This document shows positions 1 through 8,919 of a stretch of 64,000 nt of DNA, piece by piece (the stretch's first letter is position 1; the number at the start of each line of letters is the position of its first letter). This stretch comes from Ruminococcaceae bacterium HV4-5-B5C. GTDB taxonomy: Bacteria; Bacillota; Clostridia; Oscillospirales; Acutalibacteraceae. The DNA lies in the NCBI GenBank assembly GCA_900184925.1, contig FXYJ02000001.1:517598-581597 (forward strand). Reading direction: 5' to 3'. Made by a program: the position numbers and the translations under genes. The notes under the pieces were generated by a model. It ran no database searches. It saw nothing but the letters and a program-made list of their open reading frames with translations, and was not told the DNA's origin.

Positions 1-1644
1 GCCGACGATCTTCGCAATTTCTTCTTCGGTCACACGGTCGTGCAGAAGCGAGTCGGAGGTCTGCGTTTTTTCGGCAATTTCTTCCTCGGCTTTCAGCTGC
101 TTCGTCAGCTCGGGGAGTTTGCCGTATTTAAGTTCGGCGGCTTTGTTCAGGTCATAACCGCGCTCCGCTTTTTCAATTTCGGCATTTGTCAACTCGATCT
201 CTTCCCGGAGTTTGCGCACTTTGCCGATTGAATTCTTCTCGTTTTCCCATTTTGCCTTTCGCTCGTTCAGCTGGGCGCGTTCGTCCGCGAGTTCCTTCTG
301 AATCTGTTTCAGGTGCTCCTGTGCCAGCGGATCGGTATCTTTTTTCAGGGCGGCTTCTTCGATTTCGCGCTGCATGATGCGCCGTGAGATTTCGTCCAGT
401 TCGACCGGCATGGAGTCGATTTCCGTGCGGACCATCGCGCAGGCTTCGTCCACAAGGTCGATAGCCTTGTCAGGCAGGAAGCGGTCGGAGATGTAGCGGT
501 TGCTGAGTGTGGCTGCCGCAATCAGCGCCTGATCCTGAATTTTGACGCCGTGGAAGACTTCGTAGCGCTCCTTCAGGCCGCGAAGAATGGCAATGGTGTC
601 CTCAACGGACGGTTCCTCCACCAGAACAGGCTGAAAGCGACGCTCAAGAGCTGCGTCTTTTTCAATGTACTGCCGGTATTCGTTAAGCGTCGTTGCGCCG
701 ATGCAGTGCAGCTCGCCGCGGGCGAGCATCGGTTTCAGAAGGTTGCCTGCATCCATGCTCCCTTCGGTTTTGCCTGCTCCCACGATTGTGTGCAGTTCAT
801 CGATGAACAGGATAATGCGGCCCTCGCTCTTTTTTACTTCGTTTAAGACGGCCTTGAAGCGCTCCTCAAATTCACCGCGGTATTTCGCACCCGCCACGAG
901 CGCGCCCATGTCGAGTGAAAAGACCTTGCGGTCCTTGAGGCTGTTCGGCACGTCGCCGCGTACAATGCGCTGTGCGAGCCCTTCGGCAATTGCCGTCTTG
1001 CCGACGCCTGGTTCGCCAATGAGGACCGGGTTGTTTTTTGTTTTCCGTGAAAGAATCAGAATTACGCTGCGGATTTCATCGTCGCGCCCGATCACGGGGT
1101 CAAGTTTGTGATTTTTCGCAAGTGCGACGAGATCCTGACCGTATTTTGTGAGTGCGTCGTAGGTTTCCTCCGGGCTGTCGCTTGTCACGCGTGTGTTGCC
1201 GCGCACCGTGGAAAGTGCCGAAAGAAAACTGTTGCGTGTAATGCCGAAGCGGTCAAACACGTTCCGCATGGCGGCATTCGGCTTTTCGAGCATGGCGAGC
1301 ATGATGTGTTCAACGGAGACATATTCGTCCTTCATGCGTTTCGCTTGATTCTCCGCTTCCGCGAGGACGCCGTCAACGTCTGAGGAGACATAGATTTTGC
1401 CGGCTTCGCGGCCCGGCCCTGTCACGGCGGGCAGCTTTTTAACCTGCTGTTCCACCATGCTCAGCACGGCGGCTGCGTCGAGCCCCATTTTCGTCAGAAG
1501 CTGCGGAATCAGGCCGTTTTCCTGCCGCAGGAGAGCGTCGGCCAGATGCTCCTCTTCAATCTGCATGCAGTTGTTTTCCAGTGCGGTGGTCTGCGCCTGC
1601 TGGATCGCTTCCAGGGATTTGTGGGTAAAGTTCTGGGCATTCAT
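1..1644 (-). CDS. clpB: ATP-dependent disaggregase ClpB, N-terminal 548 residues (runs off left edge)
   Basis: Hsp100 chaperone that, with the DnaK system, threads aggregated proteins through a hexameric pore in the cytoplasm. The visible part holds the Clp N-domain (about residues 1-145), the first AAA+ module with Walker A GEPGVGKT at residues 210-217 and Walker B ending IDE near 283, and the charged coiled-coil middle domain from about residue 390 onward, which separates ClpB from ClpA and ClpC. The second AAA+ module lies outside the window. The ATG at 1644 has a GGAGG-type ribosome site just upstream on the minus strand. It follows the ribbon-helix-helix gene by 24 bases and probably shares its promoter. 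No CIRCE or CtsR site was seen upstream, so heat control, if any, is not visible here. Confidence 0.96.
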   Translation of the reverse strand, partial: MNAQNFTHKSLEAIQQAQTTALENNCMQIEEEHLADALLRQENGLIPQLLTKMGLDAAAVLSMVEQQVKKLPAVTGPGREAGKIYVSSDVDGVLAEAENQAKRMKDEYVSVEHIMLAMLEKPNAAMRNVFDRFGITRNSFLSALSTVRGNTRVTSDSPEETYDALTKYGQDLVALAKNHKLDPVIGRDDEIRSVILILSRKTKNNPVLIGEPGVGKTAIAEGLAQRIVRGDVPNSLKDRKVFSLDMGALVAGAKYRGEFEERFKAVLNEVKKSEGRIILFIDELHTIVGAGKTEGSMDAGNLLKPMLARGELHCIGATTLNEYRQYIEKDAALERRFQPVLVEEPSVEDTIAILRGLKERYEVFHGVKIQDQALIAAATLSNRYISDRFLPDKAIDLVDEACAMVRTEIDSMPVELDEISRRIMQREIEEAALKKDTDPLAQEHLKQIQKELADERAQLNERKAKWENEKNSIGKVRKLREEIELTNAEIEKAERGYDLNKAAELKYGKLPELTKQLKAEEEIAEKTQTSDSLLHDRVTEEEIAKIVG

Positions 1645-1668
1645 AAAAGCCCCTCCTTTGCGGCCGGA

Positions 1669-2328
1669 TCAGAGCAGCATATCGCCGCTGAGCCGGTCAA
1701 GATAATTTTTTTTAATTTGCCGCATGGTACCCGGCAAGTCGTCCGTTCCGGCAAAGTATCCCTTCATGGACGAGTCGAACAGCCGGATATAGCAGATAAT
1801 CTGCTGAGCGAGCGCGTTGCAGTCGATCTCGCTTTGAGGGCGGAGTAAACGGCGCGAGTAACGTCCCGGTTCAACAGAACACGGAATTTCACCGTCCGGG
1901 AAATGTTCTGCCGCTGCACTTTGCTCAAGCTGCTCCCAAAACCGGAAAAAATCTTCCGAGATTTCGAGAAGGCCGCCGCTCTGCGTGCGAAACGAGACGC
2001 GCAGCTCACCGAGGTACGGCCCCGGTTCGCGGTACAGTTCCAGCAGATACCGGGCCGTGGGCCGGTAGCGGTATCGCAGTTCACTGCGGATCGTCACCAT
2101 ACTCTCGCTCGGCTGCTCTCGGAACTGGAAGCTGTCAAGACCTGCGAACATCTGCTCCATGCAGCCAAAAATATCGCGGATCCTGCTTTCCGGCGTTGGG
2201 CAGGAAAGGTAATCGGCAAGAATTCGGTTAATCAGGCTGCTGCGGCTCAATCGGCGCTCATACGCGAGCCGGTCGACCGCGTCGACCACCTCATCCATCA
2301 GAACAAGACTATAGACACTTTTGGGCAA
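1669..2328 (-). CDS. Ribbon-helix-helix (CopG-like) N-terminus protein of unknown function
   Basis: Unrecognised protein of about 219 residues. The first 45 residues look like a ribbon-helix-helix fold: a short beta stretch (KSVYSLVLMDEVVDAVDRL), then a basic helix-turn-helix with RRLSRSSLINRILADYL, as in CopG/Arc-type repressors. The remaining 170 residues have no motif I recognise and may bind a ligand or partner. The TTG at 2328 is preferred because GAGG lies 8 bases before it; a GTG at 2337 is also in frame but overlaps that site. A consensus promoter lies upstream and clpB follows 24 bases downstream, so it may be a local regulator of clpB or merely its operon mate. The function is inference. 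Confidence 0.65.
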   Translation of the reverse strand: MPKSVYSLVLMDEVVDAVDRLAYERRLSRSSLINRILADYLSCPTPESRIRDIFGCMEQMFAGLDSFQFREQPSESMVTIRSELRYRYRPTARYLLELYREPGPYLGELRVSFRTQSGGLLEISEDFFRFWEQLEQSAAAEHFPDGEIPCSVEPGRYSRRLLRPQSEIDCNALAQQIICYIRLFDSSMKGYFAGTDDLPGTMRQIKKNYLDRLSGDMLL

Positions 2329-2354
2329 CGGTTTCACCTCGTTTCAGTAAATTC

Positions 2355-2383
2355 AGTATAGCAGTGACTCCATAACGTGTCAA
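2355..2383 (-). promoter_or_regulatory. Sigma-A promoter for the RHH gene and clpB
   Basis: On the minus strand a perfect TTGACA -35 (2383-2378) is followed after 17 bases by TATACT (2360-2355). It lies about 27 bases before the first gene of the RHH-clpB pair. Confidence 0.8.
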
Positions 2384-2559
2384 TACAGTTATATAATTTT
2401 AAATACATATTATTAGCTAAACCCAGTGGCAAACAGGATTGCGGAAATGTCCCGCCGGAATCTTTTGTGCTGATGCGCAGAAAGAAAAAATACAGATATC
2501 GGGAAAATTCACGCAATTTCGCATTGTTCTAATATGTAAAAAACAGAAAGGCGCTTCAC

Positions 2560-2568
2560 TGGTATAAT
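2560..2568 (+). promoter_or_regulatory. Extended -10 promoter candidate for the HD-GYP gene
   Basis: TGG followed by a perfect TATAAT (2563-2568), 45 bases before the GTG start. No good -35 box lies 17 bases upstream, so this would be an extended -10 promoter. Confidence 0.45.
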
Positions 2569-2612
2569 AAGACTGCTTTTCCGTATAAATTCGAAATTTA
2601 CAGTAAAGTGTT

Positions 2613-3866
2613 GTGATAAACTTGCTGCTCAATGTGAACGAACTCCTTATCTCTCTTTCCAAGACGCTGGACTTTGCGGAGAGAGAAGTTCTTCCGACAC
2701 ACTCGAACCACGGTATGCGTGTAGCCTATATTTCAGCCCGCATCGCGCAGAAAACCGGGTTTTCCGATCACGACCTTTTTGACCTGATCTCTTATGCTCT
2801 TCTTCACGACAACGGGGTGATGGCTTCCATCCGGAATGCCAGGGACGGGAAACAGGTGCCCGGAACGAATCTTCAGTCTGCCCCGCTGATTAACAGCGCC
2901 GACGGGTTTTCTATGGTGGAGGCTTCGCCGGGTCACTGTGTGGAAGGCGAAAAGAATCTGGCGCACTTCCCGTTTATTCAAAGAAAAGACAATGTGATTC
3001 TTTATCATCATGAACGATATGACGGAAGCGGTTTCTTTGGTATTTCCGGAAACAATATTCCGCTTTATTCCCGGATTATTCACCTGGCCGATTCGATGGC
3101 CATCTGGTACTCCAACGGCATGGGAACAGACATGATTACGGATGCGATCATCCGCAACGCGCATGTGTTCGACCCCGACCTATGCGAAGCGGCGCTTGAA
3201 CTGAGCAGCAACGTGGAATTCTGGCTTGACCAGAAGGAATTGTTCGTACAGAGCGCGCTCGTAGCCATGCTGCCGCAGGTCAGCAGGGAATTCGATTATA
3301 AGCAGATTCGCACAATTTCTCAGATGTTCAGCCGCATCATCGACGCCAAGTCACCTTTTACCGGGTCACATTCGCGCGGCATCAGCGACAAAACCGGTTT
3401 CGTCTGCCAGTATTACGAATATGACGAGAAAACCTACTGGAAGATGCGCATTGCCGCGGATCTGCACGATCTCGGCAAGCTGATTGTTCCCGGTCCGATT
3501 CTCGACAAGCCGGGCAAGCTCTGCCGCGATGAGTTTCGGGTGATCCAGTCGCATCCGTACTATACCAGGCGGATTCTGGAAAAGATCGACGGTTTTGAGG
3601 ACATTACGGAGTGGGCGTCCAATCACCATGAAAAGCTGAACGGTTCCGGTTATCCGTACGGGTTTGACAGCAGAACGCTTGATTTTAATTCGCGCATTCT
3701 TGCCTGTGTTGATATTTATCAGGCTCTGACGGAGGACAGGCCCTACCGAAAGGCCATGGAGCACAGGCAGGCGATCGACATCATGACGGATATGGCCCGG
3801 CATGGTCTGATTGAGGCTTCTGTTACGGAAGATATGGACTCCATCTTCTGCGGGGTTGTGGAATAA
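2613..3866 (+). CDS. Tandem HD-domain protein, second domain HD-GYP type
   Basis: Predicted metal-dependent phosphohydrolase of 417 residues with two HD-fold halves. The first (about residues 25-210) carries HSNHG, a LLHDNG segment and HHERYDGSGF, a partly eroded HD-GYP signature. The second (about 225-410) has LHDLGKLIVP and HHEKLNGSGYPYG, the full HD-GYP signature of enzymes that hydrolyse cyclic di-GMP or related cyclic dinucleotides. No sensory, receiver or membrane segment is present. It is transcribed alone and is closed by a strong hairpin. The start is not certain: GTG 2613 has no good ribosome site, and TTG 2622 or GTG 2634 are alternatives. The substrate cannot be told from sequence. 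Confidence 0.8.
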   Translation: MINLLLNVNELLISLSKTLDFAEREVLPTHSNHGMRVAYISARIAQKTGFSDHDLFDLISYALLHDNGVMASIRNARDGKQVPGTNLQSAPLINSADGFSMVEASPGHCVEGEKNLAHFPFIQRKDNVILYHHERYDGSGFFGISGNNIPLYSRIIHLADSMAIWYSNGMGTDMITDAIIRNAHVFDPDLCEAALELSSNVEFWLDQKELFVQSALVAMLPQVSREFDYKQIRTISQMFSRIIDAKSPFTGSHSRGISDKTGFVCQYYEYDEKTYWKMRIAADLHDLGKLIVPGPILDKPGKLCRDEFRVIQSHPYYTRRILEKIDGFEDITEWASNHHEKLNGSGYPYGFDSRTLDFNSRILACVDIYQALTEDRPYRKAMEHRQAIDIMTDMARHGLIEASVTEDMDSIFCGVVE

Positions 3867-3870
3867 CACA

Positions 3871-3916
3871 AAAAGCGGGAAAGGACCGGGCTTTTGCCCG
3901 GTCCTTTCCCGCTTTC
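3871..3916. terminator. Bidirectional hairpin terminator
   Basis: An almost perfect 19-base stem (AAAGCGGGAAAGGACCGGG and its complement) around a short T-rich loop, flanked by A-rich and T-rich ends. It lies between the convergent HD-GYP gene and the small Cys gene and could serve both. Confidence 0.85.
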
Positions 3917-3940
3917 ACCACAGATTTCGGAGCCGGCGGT

Positions 3941-4135
3941 TCAGAGCTTGAAATCGTCCTTGCCGAAATGCTTCAGCGGAGGAAGTGTTTCCGGCGTCCG
4001 TTTCAGCGGGTCGTAGCGGAAGCGGCCACAAGGCTTCTGAGCAATACCGAGGCTGCAGCGCCGCCCTTCGGCGTAGGCGCACAGCGCGCAGTCGGGTTCG
4101 ACTTCATTTCCGAAAAGTTTCTTTTTTCCGAACAT
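3941..4135 (-). CDS. Small four-cysteine protein, unknown
   Basis: A 64-residue protein. The ATG at 4135 is chosen because GGAGG lies 8 bases before it; a further in-frame ATG at 4150 overlaps that site. The centre holds a CALC pair and two more cysteines before GRFRYDPLKR, which could bind a metal or an Fe-S cluster, and the N-terminus is basic (FGKKK). I recall similar short CxxC proteins ending in a DPLKR-like stretch in Clostridia, but no function is known to me. It lies 56 bases downstream of ylbJ on the same strand and may be co-transcribed with it. Confidence 0.65.
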   Translation of the reverse strand: MFGKKKLFGNEVEPDCALCAYAEGRRCSLGIAQKPCGRFRYDPLKRTPETLPPLKHFGKDDFKL

Positions 4136-4191
4136 GAACTCCGCCTCCATCGAAATGGCCGCCCTGTTTTTTAATCTTCAGGAATATTATA

Positions 4192-5259
4192 TCATTTTGC
4201 ATCGTCGGTTTCCAGCTTTTCATGCGGCATCGAAAATAAAAGAGCGGCACAAAGAAGAGCCAGCGCCGCGGCTGCCGGGGCCGAACCGGAAAGCACGCCC
4301 GTCATCGGCCCGGTCACGTTGGTAAAAGTTTCCACACTCGGCGGGAACAGCTTCGTCAGACCAAAACAGATGGCTGCCGAAACGGCTCCCTGTGCGAGGC
4401 GGCAGAAAACGAAAAGTCCCTTCCGAATCCGGATCTCCCCGAGACAGGCGTAGACCTGCAGGTGTACACAGATGCCGCTCCATCCGATCGCGAGAGCGAA
4501 GACCCAGAGCGGCGCCCCGACGCGTGCAAGGTCGGCGCATCCTCCGGTGATTTCGAGCGCGCAGGAACACGCCGCCGAAAGCAGGGGAGAAGTCAGCGCG
4601 GAGCGCAGCAGATTCATCCCTGCCGCGAAAAGAATCACGAGGCAGCACATCATCAGCGTAGAGTACGCCGCATCCGCTGCGGAGTCGATCAGAGCCTGCG
4701 CCGTACCGCCGGACTTTTTCTTTTTCCGCGGAATGGGAGCGGAAGGTGTTTCCCTGCGGCCGAAAAGACCCGCAAGAATTCCGACCGCAAGGAAGGAAAG
4801 CAACTGGGATGCAAACAGGATCCCTCCCGCCTGTGCGCTGCCGAGAAAACCGACGCCAACTGCCGTAACAACAAAAGACGGCCCGGCGTTGACGCAAAAA
4901 CACATCATCCGTTCTTCCTGTGACTGGGTGATGAGGCCTGCTTCCCGGAGAGCCGCGGCCGAACGGGCTCCGGCAGGGTAGCCGCCCACGACCCCCATCA
5001 CAACGGAGGCAGCCGCGCTGCCGGGCAGGCGAAACAGTGCCTGGGTCGGCTTTTCCAGCGCGGCGCCGAGCTTTTCGGAAAGTCCGCTCTTTACAATAAA
5101 GACGGAGAGCACCATGAACGGGTACAGGGAAGGCAGAAGGATATTGAGAGAATACCCCACGCCGTTTCGCGCACCCTGCGCTGCCTGCTCTGGAAAAACA
5201 AGCAGAGCGCATGCCGCCGCAAGTACGGCAGCCAGCAGTACGCCCGATTTTTTATCCAC
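4192..5259 (-). CDS. ylbJ: YlbJ-like sporulation integral membrane protein
   Basis: A 355-residue polytopic membrane protein of the nucleoside-recognition/gate family. Hydrophobic helices fill most of the length, with the conserved GGYPAGA stretch near residue 93 and a second half-repeat after a basic KKKK linker near residue 180. In Bacillus subtilis YlbJ is made under sigma-E in the mother cell and is needed for normal spore coat or cortex formation; its transported substrate is unknown. The GTG start at 5259 has AGAGGTGG just upstream. It is divergent from yqfC, itself a mother-cell gene. SpoIIIAE/SpmA-type relatives share the fold, so the YlbJ label is by overall similarity. Confidence 0.75.
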   Translation of the reverse strand: MDKKSGVLLAAVLAAACALLVFPEQAAQGARNGVGYSLNILLPSLYPFMVLSVFIVKSGLSEKLGAALEKPTQALFRLPGSAAASVVMGVVGGYPAGARSAAALREAGLITQSQEERMMCFCVNAGPSFVVTAVGVGFLGSAQAGGILFASQLLSFLAVGILAGLFGRRETPSAPIPRKKKKSGGTAQALIDSAADAAYSTLMMCCLVILFAAGMNLLRSALTSPLLSAACSCALEITGGCADLARVGAPLWVFALAIGWSGICVHLQVYACLGEIRIRKGLFVFCRLAQGAVSAAICFGLTKLFPPSVETFTNVTGPMTGVLSGSAPAAAALALLCAALLFSMPHEKLETDDAK

Positions 5260-5326
5260 GGAACCACCTCTGTTTTCCGCCCGGCCGGGCGGGATTGATC
5301 TGTTCAGACATGTATATGCGGCACGG

Positions 5327-5353
5327 ATATTTCCTCATTCCGCCGCATAGCAT
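5327..5353 (+). promoter_or_regulatory. Possible sigma-E promoter of yqfC-yqfD
   Basis: ATATT at 5327-5331 and CATAGCAT at 5346-5353, with 16 bases between ATA and CATA, resemble the sigma-E pattern (ATA, 16-18 bases, CATAnnnT). Known sigma-E control of yqfCD in Bacillus makes it plausible; the match is by eye. Confidence 0.35.
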
Positions 5354-5374
5354 TTACGGAAGAGGTGGGGCGGG

Positions 5375-5623
5375 ATGCACAGGCCGGAAAAGCTGCTCGG
5401 AATGTCGGATCTTTCCATGCATGGTCATATGGAACTGAATGGGAACCGTGAAGCGGTCGTAGAGGGCTGCAGTGGTGTCCTCGAGTACGACGAGACCGTT
5501 GTGCGCATCCGCACGCCCGGCCAGGTGGTGCGTTTCACGGGCCGGGGGCTCTCAATCCGCTGCCTGACGGCGGACGCTCTTGTCGTCGCGGGCTATATTA
5601 CCGGGATTGAATTTTTGGGCTGA
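5375..5623 (+). CDS. yqfC: Sporulation protein YqfC (YabP/YqfC family)
   Basis: An 82-residue protein of the YabP/YqfC family, which adopts a small beta-rich fold and is made during sporulation. Family features include LGMSDLSMHGHMEL near the start, the E-GC-GVLEYDE stretch and the closing GYITGIEFL. AGAGGTGGGG lies directly before the ATG. It is 8 bases ahead of yqfD, the order found across spore-forming Firmicutes. The biochemical role is unknown; in Bacillus the pair belongs to the mother-cell programme. Confidence 0.9.
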   Translation: MHRPEKLLGMSDLSMHGHMELNGNREAVVEGCSGVLEYDETVVRIRTPGQVVRFTGRGLSIRCLTADALVVAGYITGIEFLG

Positions 5624-5631
5624 GGTGCGCC

Positions 5632-6813
5632 ATGTTTTCACTGAAACTGACCCGCTGGCTGATTGGCTTCGCGCGTTTCAGCGTTCGAGGCGGCAGCCCG
5701 GAACGCTTTTATACTTCCTGTGCGAGGAAGGGCATTTACCTGTGGGATATTTCTGCAGGTAAAACCACTTCCGTCTGCGTCGCCGCGCGCAGTTACCGCG
5801 CGCTCCGGCCTCTTGCGCGCAGGGCGGGTTGCCGCCTGAAGGTGCTCGAAAAGCGGGGACTTCCGTTCCTGCTTTACAGAACCCGCGGCCATATGGGGCT
5901 CTGGGCAGGAGGCGCGGTGTTTCTTGCAATCGTTTTTGTGCTTTCGCTGCGCGTGTGGTGTGTTCAGATAACGGGGGAATGTCCGTATCCCACAGCGGAA
6001 GTTGAAAATGCGCTGGCCGCCGAAGGGCTTTCGCGGGGCGTTTGGAAAAGTTCCGTTGACCCGAGAATCCTTGCCAGCCGCATGATGCTGAAATTTCCGG
6101 ATATCCGGTGGATGAGCATCAACATGCACGGCTGCGAGGCGGAAATTGCGGTGCGTAAGAAAATACAAAAACCGGAGATTGCGGATTTTTCGGGTTTCTG
6201 CAATATCAAGGCGTCCGCAACGGGCCAGGTCCTTTCCATGAAGGTATACGCCGGAACACCGGTTGTCCAGAAAGGCGACGCAGTGGTGAAAGATCAACTG
6301 CTGGTCAATGCCGTTGTGGAGGATCAGCTCGGCGGCAACACGCTGGTGCACGCTTCGGCGGAAATCATCGCCGAGACGTCCCGGGACCTCACAGTGCGCG
6401 TCAACCTGAAACAGCCGAAAACAATCCCGACGGGGAAGACGGTATTTCGCCGGAATCTGAACCTCTTCGGAGCGCGGATTCCGCTGAGCCTGTTTGGAAA
6501 GCCGGCGGGCAGCTGGAATATTTCCCGGTCGGAGAGCAGTGTTTCCCTGTTCGGGACGGTGCTTCCGCTCAGCGTGTATGAGGAGAAATGGGAGGAAACG
6601 CGTGTTGCCGAAACAGTTCTTACCAAACAGCAGGCTCTCACAGCCGCGAAACAGGAAGCAGACCGGCAGATAAAGGAGCTCCTCGGTTCCGGAAAGGTGA
6701 TTTCCGAGAAAAGTGAAGAAAAATGGGAGAGCAGTGCACTGGTAAAAACCATTCACCTGACCTGTGAAGAAAATATTGCTCAAGAATCGGCAATATTTAT
6801 AAAAACAGGGTAG
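5632..6813 (+). CDS. yqfD: Sporulation protein YqfD
   Basis: A 393-residue membrane protein of the YqfD family. A soluble N-terminal part (1-80) precedes a single membrane helix at about residues 84-103 (GLWAGGAVFLAIVFVLSL). A large extracytoplasmic part follows; its first section (VQITGECPYPTAEVENAL) resembles the POTRA-like start typical of YqfD. The ATG has GAGGTG upstream. In Bacillus the gene is sigma-E dependent and needed for efficient sporulation. It sits just before phoH, a very conserved neighbourhood. An A/T-rich stretch of about 125 bases follows, suggesting phoH has its own promoter. Confidence 0.92.
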   Translation: MFSLKLTRWLIGFARFSVRGGSPERFYTSCARKGIYLWDISAGKTTSVCVAARSYRALRPLARRAGCRLKVLEKRGLPFLLYRTRGHMGLWAGGAVFLAIVFVLSLRVWCVQITGECPYPTAEVENALAAEGLSRGVWKSSVDPRILASRMMLKFPDIRWMSINMHGCEAEIAVRKKIQKPEIADFSGFCNIKASATGQVLSMKVYAGTPVVQKGDAVVKDQLLVNAVVEDQLGGNTLVHASAEIIAETSRDLTVRVNLKQPKTIPTGKTVFRRNLNLFGARIPLSLFGKPAGSWNISRSESSVSLFGTVLPLSVYEEKWEETRVAETVLTKQQALTAAKQEADRQIKELLGSGKVISEKSEEKWESSALVKTIHLTCEENIAQESAIFIKTG

Positions 6814-6864
6814 AATTTTGTATATAATATTGCTATTAATTTCATAGAACGTCATATCCGTTCG

Positions 6865-6873
6865 TGATATAAT
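6865..6873 (+). promoter_or_regulatory. Extended -10 promoter candidate for phoH
   Basis: TGA followed by TATAAT (6868-6873) in an A/T-rich spacer. An inverted repeat ATAGGG/CCCTAT flanks the next 20 bases and may form a leader hairpin before phoH. There is no clear -35. Confidence 0.4.
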
Positions 6874-6940
6874 AATATAGGGTAAAAGTATATTCTTTCC
6901 CTATTATACAGCGGTGGCTCCGGTGTTTTCAGGTGATGGG

Positions 6941-7900
6941 ATGTTCGAAGAAAAAATAAATATCGGTCGTGCCAATCAGACGGTGGACCTGTTCGGCAGT
7001 CTTGACGGAAACATTCGGCTCGTGGAACAGCAGTACCGCGTTGAGATCGTCTGCCGGGACGGCGAACTGAAGATCTCCGGGGATCCGGAGGACGTGGAAA
7101 AGGCGTCCCGCGTGGTCAGAAGCCTGATTGCGCTGGTCAACCGGGGTGAGGCGGTCAATGAGCAGAATGTCCGCTACTGTTTTGAGCTTGCAAAAGACGG
7201 CAACGAGCGGAAAATCGAGGCACTGGCAGGGGACTGCATCTGCCTTACCGCTAAGGGAAAACCGGTCAAGCCCAAAACGCTTGGGCAGAAGCATTACTGC
7301 ACTGCCATTCAGTCCAACACCGTTACGATCGGCGTTGGCCCTGCCGGGACGGGGAAAACCTACCTCGCCGTGGCACTGGCCGTCAAAGCTTTCCGTGCGC
7401 AGGAGGTCAACCGGATTATCCTGACGCGGCCCGCTGTGGAAGCGGGGGAGAAACTTGGCTTTCTGCCGGGGGATCTTCAACAGAAAGTAGACCCCTACCT
7501 GCGCCCTCTTTACGACGCGCTGTTTGAGATGCTGGGGGCGGAAACCTACCAGAAATATGTGGAGCGTGGCAGCATAGAGGTCGCGCCGCTCGCTTATATG
7601 CGCGGCCGGACTCTGGACGACAGTTTCATTATTTTGGACGAGGCCCAAAACACCACGCCGGAGCAGATGAAGATGTTCCTTACCCGTCTGGGGTTTGGGT
7701 CGAAAATGGTCATTACGGGCGACGTAACGCAGATCGACTTGCCGGACGGCAAGCGTTCCGGCCTGAAGGACGTACTCCATATTCTGAAGGATGTGGAGGA
7801 TATTGCACAGATTCGTTTTACGGAAAAGGATGTCGTACGCCACAGACTGGTGCAGGACATTATCAAAGCTTATGAGAAATATGAAGAAGCGGGGCGGTGA
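6941..7900 (+). CDS. phoH: PhoH family ATPase/RNA helicase-like protein
   Basis: A 319-residue cytoplasmic P-loop NTPase of the PhoH family, matching the usual length. A KH-like N-terminal region (1-110) precedes the ATPase core with Walker A GPAGTGKT near residues 133-140 and Walker B FIILDEAQN further on. The family is linked to RNA processing and is nearly always next to ybeY. The ATG at 6941, with AGGTG 5 bases before it, is preferred over a GTG at 6914. It ends 5 bases before ybeY. The real substrate of PhoH proteins remains unsettled. Confidence 0.93.
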   Translation: MFEEKINIGRANQTVDLFGSLDGNIRLVEQQYRVEIVCRDGELKISGDPEDVEKASRVVRSLIALVNRGEAVNEQNVRYCFELAKDGNERKIEALAGDCICLTAKGKPVKPKTLGQKHYCTAIQSNTVTIGVGPAGTGKTYLAVALAVKAFRAQEVNRIILTRPAVEAGEKLGFLPGDLQQKVDPYLRPLYDALFEMLGAETYQKYVERGSIEVAPLAYMRGRTLDDSFIILDEAQNTTPEQMKMFLTRLGFGSKMVITGDVTQIDLPDGKRSGLKDVLHILKDVEDIAQIRFTEKDVVRHRLVQDIIKAYEKYEEAGR

Positions 7901-7905
7901 TTGTC

Positions 7906-8415
7906 ATGGAAAAGATCAGGGTCATTATTGACAACAAACAGAAGGCGGTCAAAATACCGACGGGGCTGAGAATGCTCGTCCGGCGCTGCTGTACCGCCGT
8001 TCTGAGGATGGAGGAATTTACCGGGCCGGCGGAGATCAGCGTGATTTTCGTTGACAACGAGCAGATTCACCAGTTGAATCTTCAGTATCGGAGCAAGGAT
8101 ATGCCGACGGATGTGCTGTCGTTTCCGATGGGCGAGGACGGCGTTTACGACGTCAACCATTCCACAGGCGCCAAAATCCTCGGGGATATCGTGATCTCTA
8201 TGGAAAAAGCGGTGGAGCAGGCGGACCGTTTCGGTCACAGTCTGGAACGCGAGGTCGGCTACCTGACGGCACATTCCATGCTGCATCTGCTTGGCTACGA
8301 CCATGAAAAGGGCGGCATCGAGAAGGTGCGTATGCGCGAGAAGGAAGAACAGGTCATGACGGAGCTCGGTCTGCCGAGTACAAGCAGTTATGTGCTTGAC
8401 GAAGATGAGGAATAA
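7906..8415 (+). CDS. ybeY: Endoribonuclease YbeY
   Basis: Metal-dependent single-strand endoribonuclease that takes part in 16S rRNA 3'-end maturation and late 70S quality control. The 169-residue protein has the family zinc triad HSMLHLLGYDH (H-x3-H-x5-H) near residues 122-132 and the upstream DVLSFPM segment. The ATG at 7906 fits a GGTGA site; GTG 7897 is also in frame but overlaps the phoH stop. It is flanked by phoH and dgkA, as in Bacillus. Confidence 0.95.
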   Translation: MEKIRVIIDNKQKAVKIPTGLRMLVRRCCTAVLRMEEFTGPAEISVIFVDNEQIHQLNLQYRSKDMPTDVLSFPMGEDGVYDVNHSTGAKILGDIVISMEKAVEQADRFGHSLEREVGYLTAHSMLHLLGYDHEKGGIEKVRMREKEEQVMTELGLPSTSSYVLDEDEE

Positions 8416-8418
8416 AGC

Positions 8419-8919
8419 TTGTATCTTTTGAACAGCTTTCGCTGTGCGTTCCGGGGAATTGGTTACTGCATCAATCATGAACGAAATATGCGGATACACA
8501 TCGTCGTCGCACTTTATGTATTTGCTTTTTCGTTCTTTTTTCATCTGAACCGCACGCAGTACGCCGTGCTGTTCCTGACATTTGCGGCCGTTTTTATGGG
8601 GGAACTCCTGAACACCTCGGCAGAAACGATCTGCAACCGCATGGCGGAGCATTTTGATTCCGGCATTCGCAAGATTAAAGACCTCGCCTCCGGCGCCGTG
8701 CTGATGGGGGCGCTTTTTGCGGTAGGCGTCGCCGTCTGCCTCTTCTGGAAGCCGGCGGATTTCCGGCTCATGATTACCTGGTTTGTACAGCGCCCGGGCA
8801 TGATTGCTCTGGTATGCGCAGCGATGGCCGTGTGCCTCGTGTTTATCGCGCTTGGTCCGCTCGGCGTGCGGGACAGGCTCTTCAAAAAGAAAGCGGAAAG
8901 AAGGGAACACCGTGGCTGA
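8419..8919 (+). CDS. dgkA: Undecaprenol/diacylglycerol kinase with extra C-terminal helix
   Basis: Membrane lipid kinase. In Gram-positives DgkA phosphorylates undecaprenol, recycling the carrier used by MraY and MurG encoded later in this window. The N-terminal 125 residues match the family: NHERNMRIH, then helices, then the active-site stretch GELLNTSAET. The protein (166 residues) is about 40 longer than usual, and the extra part holds a further membrane helix (PGMIALVCAAMAVCLVFIAL) and a basic tail. The start is TTG at 8419, three bases after the ybeY stop codon, with GAGG about 9 bases before. The stop overlaps era. Confidence 0.88.
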   Translation: MYLLNSFRCAFRGIGYCINHERNMRIHIVVALYVFAFSFFFHLNRTQYAVLFLTFAAVFMGELLNTSAETICNRMAEHFDSGIRKIKDLASGAVLMGALFAVGVAVCLFWKPADFRLMITWFVQRPGMIALVCAAMAVCLVFIALGPLGVRDRLFKKKAERREHRG

